Source: CAYWRO01 sp964460345
GTDB taxonomy: Bacteria; Planctomycetota; Phycisphaerae; Phycisphaerales; UBA1924
NCBI GenBank assembly: GCA_964460345.1
Contig: CAYWRO010000119.1
Coordinates: 1-7,594 of the forward strand
Direction of reading: 5' to 3'
Length of the DNA: 7,594 bases
The notes beneath the pieces were generated by a model that searched no databases, had not been told where the DNA came from, and worked only from the letters and a program-made list of their open reading frames with translations. Shown piece after piece: positions 1-5,256 of this stretch; positions within the stretch are counted from its first letter, which is position 1, and every line of letters begins with the position of its first letter. The translations under genes and the position numbers were made by a program.

Positions 1-52
1 GTGGAGGGGTGGGGGGGGGGACGTCTGAAGCGTCTTTGATGCTGTCCGGCAT

Positions 53-349
53 GCGTCTGGGGCGGGCTCGTACGCGTTCGACGTGATCTGGAAGGCGTTC
101 GAGGCCGTCTTATACGCGTTCGAGGTCATCTTGCACGCGTTGGACGTCGTGTCGCATGCGTTCGACACCGTCTCGAACGAATTCAACGTCGTCTCGCACG
201 CATTCGACATCGTCTCGCACGCATTCGACATCGTCTCGCACGCGTTCGACGTCATCTCGAACGCGTTCGACGTCGTCTCGAACGCGTTCGACGTCGTCTC
301 GCACGCGTTCGACATCATCTCGAACGCGTTTGACGTCGTCTCGAACGCC
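53..349. repeat. 21-bp tandem repeat array (about 14 units)
   Basis: A 21-bp unit with consensus GCGTTCGACGTCGTCTCGMAC recurs in strict register. Units begin at 74, 95, 116, 137, 158, 179, 200, 221, 242, 263, 284, 305 and 326, with a degenerate copy at 53 and decay at 347. Units from 200 to 346 are nearly identical and those from 53 to 199 are more diverged. Because 21 is a multiple of 3 and the unit has no stop, several frames stay open on both strands. On the minus strand the unit reads VERVRDD, a heptad with Val spaced 3-4 as in a coiled coil. On the plus strand it reads AFDVVSN/H. The unit boundaries are directly visible. Whether the array is translated is undecided. Confidence 0.95.
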
Positions 350-517
350 CGTTATCGGGACGCCGACCGCCGCTGCAGGGCCGTAACGGCCGCTTTCGCC
401 CGGTTCTCCACCGATAACGGGGAGGACGGTCGGGAAAAGCAGCAAAGGCAGCAAAGCAGCAATGGAGCCGGTGCTGAGTGCAGGGGCGCCCAGCACCTTG
501 TACTCAGCACCCAGCAC
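110..517 (-). CDS. Doubtful small ORF: hydrophobic N-terminus plus heptad coiled coil
   Basis: An open frame on the minus strand ends at TAA (112-110), inside the 21-bp array. Its C-terminal half is about eleven heptads of the type VERVRDD, with Val at the two core positions and charged residues elsewhere, so it would form a parallel coiled coil if made. Ahead of it lies a hydrophobic stretch (about 463-415, rich in Ala, Leu and Pro) that could act as a membrane anchor. The frame stays open up to 670 inside the neighbouring heme-protein gene. The start here is only one choice: GTG at 517, with GTG at 496 or TTG at 454 as alternatives, and none has a convincing ribosome binding site. In favour of translation, most unit-to-unit changes (GTC/ATC, AAC/CAC on the plus strand) are synonymous in this frame (GAC/GAT, GTT/GTG). 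Against it, the opposite strand has the more GC3-rich codons, and the N-terminal part is built of intergenic-type 7-bp repeats. I do not recognise a family. Confidence 0.22.
   Translation of the reverse strand: MLGAEYKVLGAPALSTGSIAALLPLLLFPTVLPVIGGEPGESGRYGPAAAVGVPITGVRDDVKRVRDDVERVRDDVERVRDDVERVRDDVERVRDDVECVRDDVECVRDDVEFVRDGVERMRHDVQRVQDDLERV
348..421. repeat. 11-bp perfect inverted repeat around a small palindrome
   Basis: CCCGTTATCGG at 348-358 is matched by its exact reverse complement CCGATAACGGG at 411-421, with 52 bases between. Inside the spacer, 379-391 is a compact palindrome (GGCCGTAACGGCC). The left arm begins exactly where the 21-bp array loses its register, so the element forms the right boundary of the array. 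There is no transposase or target-site duplication, so it is recorded as a structural repeat only. Confidence 0.7.
439..462. repeat. Short GCAGCAAAG tandem repeat
   Basis: GCAGCAAAG occurs twice head to tail (439-447, 448-456), followed by a partial copy GCAGCAA (456-462). It is a simple-sequence patch in a gene-free spacer, and no function is apparent. Confidence 0.7.
470..511 (-). terminator. Strong hairpin, possible terminator of the minus-strand cluster
   Basis: GGTGCTGAGT (470-479) is the exact reverse complement of ACTCAGCACC (502-511). Pairing extends inwards to 485/496 with two G-U type pairs, giving about 16 bp closed by a 10-base loop. It lies 27 bases past the stop codon of the heme membrane protein gene read on the minus strand. 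There is no clean T-tract after the stem, so intrinsic termination is uncertain. It may instead be a 3' end stabiliser or a by-product of the heptamer repeats that form one arm. Confidence 0.45.
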
Positions 518-532
518 CCAGCACTCAGCACT
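491..532. repeat. Heptanucleotide array CAGCAC(C/T)
   Basis: Six consecutive 7-bp units: CAGCACC at 491, TTGTACT at 498 (diverged), CAGCACC at 505 and 512, CAGCACT at 519 and 526. The array ends six bases before the stop codon of the heme-protein gene. From memory, similar CAGCACT heptamers are frequent in spacers of planctomycete genomes. That recollection could not be checked here. Confidence 0.85.
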
Positions 533-537
533 TCCCC

Positions 538-1329
538 CTACCGCTTCCGCGCCGGCACGATCAGGTCCACCAGCACGGCCAGCAGCGTCAGCCCCGACAG
601 GCCGTTGAAGATGCCGCCGGCGGCGAGGATCACCCACACGAAGGCTTCCACGTCGCGCGACAGCCACCACGCGCCGATGTCCAGGGCGAGGGTCACGCCG
701 AGCGTCGCCGAGACGATCCCGACGACCCGCCGCGGCAGGCGCGTGCCGAGGAGCAGGCCGAGGATCACGATCGTCTGCACGGCCAGCGTGAGGGCGTGCG
801 CGTGCGTCGAGGCGGTGAGGATGGAGGGGGGCGTCGGCAGGATCTCGCGCGAGACGGTGAGGCGGTTGACGTCGTCAAAGTAGAAAAGCGGCAGCTTCGG
901 CGCGGGGTGCTCGGTGTTCTCGGGGTTACTCGAGTGGCACGCGACGCAGGAACGCTCGAAGATCAGCGCCGGCATCATCTCGCCGAGCGACTCATCGTCG
1001 AAGGTCTGGGCGCGGTTCTCGCTGGCCAGCCACGACAGCAGCGCCTCGCGCTCGGCCGCGGGCAGGTCTTCATCGGTGAGTTCGTTCGGGTGGCCGCGCT
1101 TCAGCGCTTCGGCGAGCGGCGCGGGGACGTTCACGCCGTGGTACGCGCTGGCGACGTCGATGTAGGTGAGGTCCTGCTTGTTGCCGTCGCGCGGCGAGTA
1201 ATGGTTGCGCAGGTGCTGCGCCGAGGCGTACAACCCGCCAAGCAGCGTCAGCACGAGGCCGATGAGGCCGAGGCGAACGCCCCAGTGAAGATGGCAGAGG
1301 CGGAAGAGCGGAGGGGAGTCAGCAGCCAC
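538..1329 (-). CDS. Membrane-anchored monoheme cytochrome c-like protein, unknown family
   Basis: A 263-residue protein. A cytosolic N-terminus is followed by a membrane segment (about 18-36) and an extracytoplasmic domain (about 37-170) with one heme-binding motif CVACH (128-132). Three more hydrophobic segments follow (about 180-197, 202-222, 232-258), ending in a basic tail PARKR. Just ahead of the second membrane segment is a THAHAL motif with His176 and His178, possible ligands to a heme or metal. The start is GTG, supported by TTGGAG (1342-1337 on the minus strand) 7 bases upstream, and the stop is TAG. One CxxCH and four membrane segments suggest a periplasmic electron carrier anchored to a small integral-membrane domain. 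I cannot assign a named family. It lies 102 bp downstream of the second oxidoreductase on the same strand, so it may be the last operon gene and the electron acceptor for the exported oxidoreductases. That role is inference. Confidence 0.9.
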   Translation of the reverse strand: MAADSPPLFRLCHLHWGVRLGLIGLVLTLLGGLYASAQHLRNHYSPRDGNKQDLTYIDVASAYHGVNVPAPLAEALKRGHPNELTDEDLPAAEREALLSWLASENRAQTFDDESLGEMMPALIFERSCVACHSSNPENTEHPAPKLPLFYFDDVNRLTVSREILPTPPSILTASTHAHALTLAVQTIVILGLLLGTRLPRRVVGIVSATLGVTLALDIGAWWLSRDVEAFVWVILAAGGIFNGLSGLTLLAVLVDLIVPARKR

Positions 1330-1343
1330 GGGTTTGCTCCAAG

Positions 1344-1423
1344 GGAAATAGCAAATAGCAAATTGCCAAATGGCAAATCAGATCCGATGCGGCGTCAGTT
1401 GCAAACTGGCCATCTGCCATTTG
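1344..1423. repeat. Heptamer GCAAATN array with 9-bp inverted repeat
   Basis: Five 7-bp units (GGAAATA, GCAAATA, GCAAATT, GCCAAAT, GGCAAAT) run from 1344 to 1378. CAAATGGCA at 1367-1375 is the exact reverse complement of TGCCATTTG at 1415-1423, so the minus-strand transcript could fold a 9-bp stem with a 39-base loop between the oxidoreductase and heme-protein genes. This A/T-rich element stands out from the GC-rich surroundings and nearly fills the 102-bp spacer. It could set the expression ratio or end transcription between the two genes, but no promoter or T-tract is clear. Confidence 0.75.
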
Positions 1424-1431
1424 CGATGTTC

Positions 1432-2670
1432 CTACCGCAGCAGCGCTGAATCAATCTCGACAATCCCGTTCGTACGCACCGCCTCGGAGGCCTTGATGCC
1501 GACGATGGTGGCGCGCATGCCTTCATCGGCGCTGCACACGACCGGCGCGCCCTCGGTGACGCTCTTGATGAAGTCGGCCAGCGCGTAGTAAAGCGAATCG
1601 TGCGGCAGGCCGACGCCCTCCTTGAGCTTGCCCTGCTCGGCAAGCTGCGTGGCCCCGGCGATGAGCGTGATCCCTTCATCGCGATGGAACTTCTGTCGGT
1701 TGGCGTACACCTCCCACCCCTGCGTGGCGGCATCGTGCTCCTTGAACATCCACGCGTGGCTCCAGGCGAGCTTGATCGCGGCATCGGAGCCGTGCAGCAC
1801 CTCGTACTTGCCGCCGTAGGAGTTGGCCAGCGTCGCGCCGTACTGCAGGGATGAACCGTCGTCAAAGACGCACGTCAACGCGATCGTGTCGGGCATCTCC
1901 GCGGGGCGGCCGTCATCCCAGAAGCGAACGGCGCCCGTGCCGAAGATGCGCGCCGGGTAGCGCCCGGTGTACCAGTGGAAGACGTCGAACTGGTGCGGGC
2001 CCCACTCGCCGGCCAGGCCGTGCGAGAGCGCCGGATCCAGCCGCCAGTTTCTCGCCTGCTCGAGGTCCGGCGACGGCGCGGCCTGGCGCCACGACGTCTT
2101 CTGGTTCTGCTGGGCGTGCATGGAGACCAGGTCGCGCACCGAACCGCTGAGGTAAAAGGTCCGCGCAAGCTGGTAGACCGGGTTGGAGCGCCCCTGCAGG
2201 CCCGACTGGAAGACCTTGCCGGAGGAGCGCGCCGTCTCGACGATGCGCTGGCAGTCCTCGATCGTGTACGCCAGCGGGGCTTCGCAGTAAATGTGCTTGC
2301 CGGCGGCGGCGACCTCTTCAACGATCTGCCGGTGCGTGTGCGTCGGCGTGGCGATGATCACCGCGCTGATCTCCGGGTGCTTCTCCAGCATCTCCTGGTG
2401 CGTCGCATACCCCTGCACATCGCGCACGCGGCGCAGGCCCGCCCGCAGCCGCCCCTCGTCCGTGTCGCAGATCGCCACGATGTTCGCCTGCTCGATCTTG
2501 GCCAGCTCCGCCAAGGCCGCCCGCCCCTGCTCGCCCATGCCGATCACGCCGATGCCCGTCGCCGCGCCGCGGAAAATGGGCGAGGCCGCGCTGAGGCTGG
2601 GCATCAGGGCCATGGCGGACAGAGCGCCCGCGCTGTGAACAAGAAAACTGCGACGATCGATCGGATTCAT
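1432..2670 (-). CDS. Tat-exported Gfo/Idh/MocA oxidoreductase lacking the catalytic Lys
   Basis: A 412-residue protein of the glucose-fructose oxidoreductase/inositol dehydrogenase/MocA family, which acts on sugars and polyols with a tightly held NAD(P). Residues 1-30 form a twin-arginine leader (DRRSFL at 5-10, then a hydrophobic stretch ending near SLSAAS), so periplasmic location is likely. The Rossmann fold starts at 39 with GMGEQG (44-49), CDTD follows at 68-71 and ATPTHTH at 107-113. The family's E-K-P motif reads E-A-P here (130-132), so the lysine that normally positions substrate and cofactor is missing. The substrate-domain histidines survive in GPHQFDVFHW (224-233). The ATG start is preceded by GCAGGAG eight bases upstream, located in the end of apbE, whose stop lies 3 bp away, so translation is probably coupled. 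It could be a subfamily with altered catalysis, a binding partner, or a non-catalytic paralogue of the product of 3667-5010. Confidence 0.95.
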   Translation of the reverse strand: MNPIDRRSFLVHSAGALSAMALMPSLSAASPIFRGAATGIGVIGMGEQGRAALAELAKIEQANIVAICDTDEGRLRAGLRRVRDVQGYATHQEMLEKHPEISAVIIATPTHTHRQIVEEVAAAGKHIYCEAPLAYTIEDCQRIVETARSSGKVFQSGLQGRSNPVYQLARTFYLSGSVRDLVSMHAQQNQKTSWRQAAPSPDLEQARNWRLDPALSHGLAGEWGPHQFDVFHWYTGRYPARIFGTGAVRFWDDGRPAEMPDTIALTCVFDDGSSLQYGATLANSYGGKYEVLHGSDAAIKLAWSHAWMFKEHDAATQGWEVYANRQKFHRDEGITLIAGATQLAEQGKLKEGVGLPHDSLYYALADFIKSVTEGAPVVCSADEGMRATIVGIKASEAVRTNGIVEIDSALLR

Positions 2671-2673
2671 TCG

Positions 2674-3666
2674 TTACACTCCTGCCAGGGCGTGATCACG
2701 CCGCTGCACATCCACGAAAGGCCAGCATCCTTGAAACGTCCAGCCGCCCGGTCCAGGCGCATCGACTTGTACACCAAGTGAGACGCCGCTTGCCTCGGCC
2801 TGACAGTCAAACACCCCCGATTCCAGCACCAGCGCTGCGGTCGACCAGGCGTCGGCCAGCGCTGCGGAACCCGCCAGCGCCGCCGCATGCCTCGCCCCAC
2901 ACGCCGGAGTGCCGCAGCGCGGGTCGAGCACGTGCCCGAGCGCCCGGCCGTCCTCACCCATGACCGTGCGACCGGCGGGAGACGAAACGCCGAGCGCTGC
3001 GTCCTTGAGCGCGACGATAGGGCCGTCCGCGGCATCCCCCAGGCGCACACGCCAGCCACCCGCTTCAGGCCCAGCGCCGATCGCCACGCAACTGCTCGTT
3101 CCCCCGTGCAGGAAGGCGTACGGCACGCCCGCTTCCCGCAAGAGTTCCGCCGCGGCGTCCAGGGCGAAGCCCTTGCCGACCGCCCCGAGATCGAGTTGAA
3201 GGTTCGGACGGCGATACCGCACGCGGCGGCCCGCGCGATCCAGCTCGACCTTGTCAAAGCCGGTCTGCCGCCGGGCGGCCTCGATCGCCGCGGCGTCGGG
3301 GGAACCTGAGCCGCGGAACCCCCACGCGCGCATGAGGGGCCCGACGGTGATGTCAAACGCCCCGCGCGTGGCCGACCAGACGTCGCCGCAGAGCGCGAGC
3401 AACTCGAACACCTGTTCATCAACCCGCACCCACCCCCCGCCCGCCTCCCGATTGAGGCGGGACACCTCGCTTGCCGGATCGAAAGCGCTCAGGCGGTGGT
3501 GCAAAGACAACACCTCCGCCAGAGCGGCCTCGCCGGCGGCCCGAAGGCGCACCGGATCCTGTCCGTGAAGAACGAACTCGAACCTTGTCCCCATCGCGTG
3601 GGTGGCGAGCCGCACGCCATCGTCCTGTGCGTGCGGCCCGCCCTGCGGAAGCGGGGAATCCGGCAT
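2674..3666 (-). CDS. apbE: ApbE-family FAD:protein FMN transferase
   Basis: A 330-residue protein matching ApbE throughout. This family uses FAD and Mg2+ to attach FMN to a Thr or Ser of target proteins, as in RnfG/NqrC-type electron carriers. Visible signatures are MGTRFEF (25-31), LSAFDPASEVSRLN (59-72), FDITVGPLMRAWGF (104-117), LDLGAVGKGFALD (158-170), GGTSS (188-192), GHVLDPRCGTP (244-254) and ADAWSTA (271-277). In the last motif Asp272 and Thr276 are the expected metal ligands. Length is normal for the catalytic domain. No signal peptide, lipobox or membrane segment is visible at the N-terminus, unlike the many exported lipoprotein members, so it looks cytosolic. Its ATG follows the stop of the upstream oxidoreductase directly (TAAATG, no gap), and its SD (AAAGG) lies in that gene's end. 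This is the middle gene of a tight three-gene operon. No obvious flavinylation target is encoded in the window. Confidence 0.95.
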   Translation of the reverse strand: MPDSPLPQGGPHAQDDGVRLATHAMGTRFEFVLHGQDPVRLRAAGEAALAEVLSLHHRLSAFDPASEVSRLNREAGGGWVRVDEQVFELLALCGDVWSATRGAFDITVGPLMRAWGFRGSGSPDAAAIEAARRQTGFDKVELDRAGRRVRYRRPNLQLDLGAVGKGFALDAAAELLREAGVPYAFLHGGTSSCVAIGAGPEAGGWRVRLGDAADGPIVALKDAALGVSSPAGRTVMGEDGRALGHVLDPRCGTPACGARHAAALAGSAALADAWSTAALVLESGVFDCQAEASGVSLGVQVDAPGPGGWTFQGCWPFVDVQRRDHALAGV

Positions 3667-5010
3667 TTACACGGCCTTTGCGGTCATCGTCTTCGGATCG
3701 AACTCGAACGCCTTGCCTTCCCACATGGAGCGCGTCGCCAGGTCCACGATCACCATGACCTGCGTCGCGAACGTCACCGGGCTGGCCACCTGCTCGCGCG
3801 AGCGGATGCACTTGAGCCAGTCGATCCGGTGCGCATCCTGGTCGTTGCCGATGTCCTCGCTGCGGATCTCCTGGCGGTCGACCTCGTCAACGTACAGGCG
3901 CTCGGGCCGCAGTTCGCAGTTGGAGCCGCCCAGGTAGATGTTGCCCTTGTGGCCGCGGATGATCGTCTCAAGGCCCACCTCGTTGCAGGTGGAGCCGGCG
4001 ACGATCATCGTGTGCTCCTTCTCGAACTGGACGGTCAGGTTGACCTGGTCGTGGTTCTCCATCGCCTTGTCGACATAGTGCCCGCCGCAGGCGACGACAC
4101 GCGTCGGCCAGCCCTGGTCGATCGCCATCATGAGCGGCGTGACCTCGTGCACGAGTAGGTCGCCGATGATGCCCGTCGACCACTTCTTGTAGCGGCGCCA
4201 GCGCGCGTACACCTCGGGGTCCCACGGATCGTTGGCGTACAGGTGTCCGCACCACCGCTTCCAGTCGAGGTTCTCTCCGGGCTTCCAGTTCTTGTCGATC
4301 CCGTAATACAGCCACTCGCCGTGCTTGCTGTTGCGGCAGTAGCTCGTCTGGCTGAAGGTCGGCTTGCCGATCGCGCCTTCGGCGACAAGCCTCTGGGCCG
4401 CAAGGTACTTGGGAAGCTGCATCTTCTGCGTGCCGACCTGGATGCGCAGTTCAGGATTGGCCTTGGCGACTTCGTAGAGGCGCAGGGCCTGCTCCAGGTT
4501 CAGCGTCATCGGCTTTTCGACGTACACGTCCTTGCCGGCCAGGATGGCGGCTTCGGCGTGCGGCTGGTGCCAGTGCTCCGGCGAAGCGATCAGCACGCCG
4601 TGAATGTCTTCCCGCTCGAGCAGTTTCTCATGCTCGGCGTAGGTGTCGACGCTGATGCCCTGCTTCTCCTCACAGAGACGCTTGGCATGATCCAGCCGCG
4701 GCTGGCACACATCGCAGAGCGCCACGATCTGCGCATTCTCGCGCCCCTGCTTGATCAGTTTGATGATCGAGTCGCAGTGCGCCGTGCCCATGCCGCCGGT
4801 CCCGATGACGGCCATCCGGATCGGCTCGCCGTCACCCACCGGCGTCCGCGCCTTGGCACGCGCCACCTTGCCTGTCAATCCGCCAATCCGGCCCGCGCCG
4901 CCGGCGCTGGCCAGCACGGCCGCAGCGCCCGCCACGCCCGCTGTCCGAATCAGAAACTCGCGCCGTGAGGCGCCCGACAGCCTGATACCCGCTTCTTCAT
5001 TCTGGCGCAT
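3667..5010 (-). CDS. Tat-exported Gfo/Idh/MocA oxidoreductase, first gene of the operon
   Basis: A 447-residue protein with a twin-arginine leader (SRREFL at 15-20, Ala/Gly-rich hydrophobic segment to about 40), followed by a Gfo/Idh/MocA dehydrogenase fold. The nucleotide-binding motif GTGGMG is at 70-75, LCDVC at 98-102, ASPEHWHQPHAEAA at 142-155 and an intact EKP at 165-167, so unlike its downstream paralogue it keeps the catalytic Lys. The second domain has GDLLVHEV (283-290) where relatives carry their active-site Asp/His cluster. The expected activity is NAD(P)-dependent oxidation or reduction of a sugar or polyol in the periplasm, but the substrate cannot be read from sequence. The ATG is preceded by AAGGAG eight bases upstream, a strong SD. 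Its stop TAA abuts the ATG of apbE. Transcription should start in the divergent region 5011-5256. Confidence 0.95.
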   Translation of the reverse strand: MRQNEEAGIRLSGASRREFLIRTAGVAGAAAVLASAGGAGRIGGLTGKVARAKARTPVGDGEPIRMAVIGTGGMGTAHCDSIIKLIKQGRENAQIVALCDVCQPRLDHAKRLCEEKQGISVDTYAEHEKLLEREDIHGVLIASPEHWHQPHAEAAILAGKDVYVEKPMTLNLEQALRLYEVAKANPELRIQVGTQKMQLPKYLAAQRLVAEGAIGKPTFSQTSYCRNSKHGEWLYYGIDKNWKPGENLDWKRWCGHLYANDPWDPEVYARWRRYKKWSTGIIGDLLVHEVTPLMMAIDQGWPTRVVACGGHYVDKAMENHDQVNLTVQFEKEHTMIVAGSTCNEVGLETIIRGHKGNIYLGGSNCELRPERLYVDEVDRQEIRSEDIGNDQDAHRIDWLKCIRSREQVASPVTFATQVMVIVDLATRSMWEGKAFEFDPKTMTAKAV

Positions 5011-5040
5011 GCGTCAATCTCCTTGCTCACAGACAAACCT

Positions 5041-5115
5041 CTTGCAGTGTACCCGATTTTCGCTGTGCAAGGTGGAACTTTTTCTCGAACTTTCACCCTG
5101 CAAGTTCCCGAGAAA
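5041..5115. promoter_or_regulatory. Repeated TGCAAG motifs and inverted repeat, candidate operator
   Basis: In the divergent spacer, CTTGCA (5041-5046) faces TGCAAG (5066-5071), and a second TGCAAG lies at 5099-5104, 33 bp on, close to three helical turns. Overlapping these is an imperfect inverted repeat, TTTCTCGAACTT (5081-5092) against AAGTTCCCGAGAAA (5102-5115), differing by a two-base insertion. The region lies 30-105 bp upstream of the oxidoreductase operon start. No consensus -35/-10 pair is convincing on either strand. Operator function is inferred from position and symmetry only. Confidence 0.35.
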
Positions 5116-5133
5116 TGTACCGTAGTTCGAAGG

Positions 5134-5238
5134 GCTCGCCCGACATGGCGAGCACGGGTTGGCGGGCGAACGCCCGGCGAGAAGAACCCCCATCCCGGTG
5201 GTATGGCACCGTCGGCTTATCGTACCAGTCTCACAGAC
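5134..5238 (+). promoter_or_regulatory. Run of four hairpins in the antiporter leader
   Basis: Four small stems follow each other upstream of the antiporter start. GCTCGCC/GGCGAGC is at 5134-5140/5147-5153. GGGTT/AACCC at 5156-5160/5185-5189 encloses GGGC/GCCC at 5164-5167/5172-5175. CGGTG/CACCG is at 5196-5200/5207-5211, and GTCT/AGAC at 5228-5231/5235-5238. If transcribed with the gene, they would form a structured 5' leader ending just before the ribosome binding site. I could not match a known riboswitch class. The first two stems could equally be a dispersed palindromic repeat. Confidence 0.4.
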
Positions 5239-5246
5239 GCGTGACC

Positions 5247-5256
5247 GGAGAAGGCT
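5247..5256 (+). promoter_or_regulatory. Ribosome binding site that fixes a TTG start
   Basis: GGAGAAGG (5247-5254) stands just ahead of TTG at 5257, with six bases between GGAG and the start. An in-frame TGA at 5242 rules out any earlier start, and no ATG follows nearby before the first membrane segment, so TTG is the best initiation codon. Confidence 0.75.

Noticed and set aside
11..20. Run of ten G near the left edge as a G-quadruplex or assembly error
   Set aside because: A single G run beside a GGGG tract is too little evidence for either, and no gene or array unit depends on it.
53..349. CRISPR array
   Set aside because: Units are contiguous with no unique spacers, the period is 21 bp, and no cas gene is present.
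29..883. Plus-strand open frame through the 21-bp array (AFDVVSN heptads) continuing to 883
   Set aside because: After the array it runs through spacer repeats and then antisense through 346 bases of the well-supported heme-protein gene. Unit differences are mostly non-synonymous in this frame.
478..1449. Long plus-strand open frame opposite the heme-protein gene
   Set aside because: It is antisense to a gene with a good ribosome binding site, CxxCH motif and membrane helices, and its translation is low-complexity Arg/Gln/Ala-rich with no recognisable domain.
1975..2781. Plus-strand open frame opposite the EAP oxidoreductase
   Set aside because: It is a GC-rich antisense shadow of a clear Gfo/Idh/MocA gene. 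The translation is Arg/Ala/Leu-rich with no domain.
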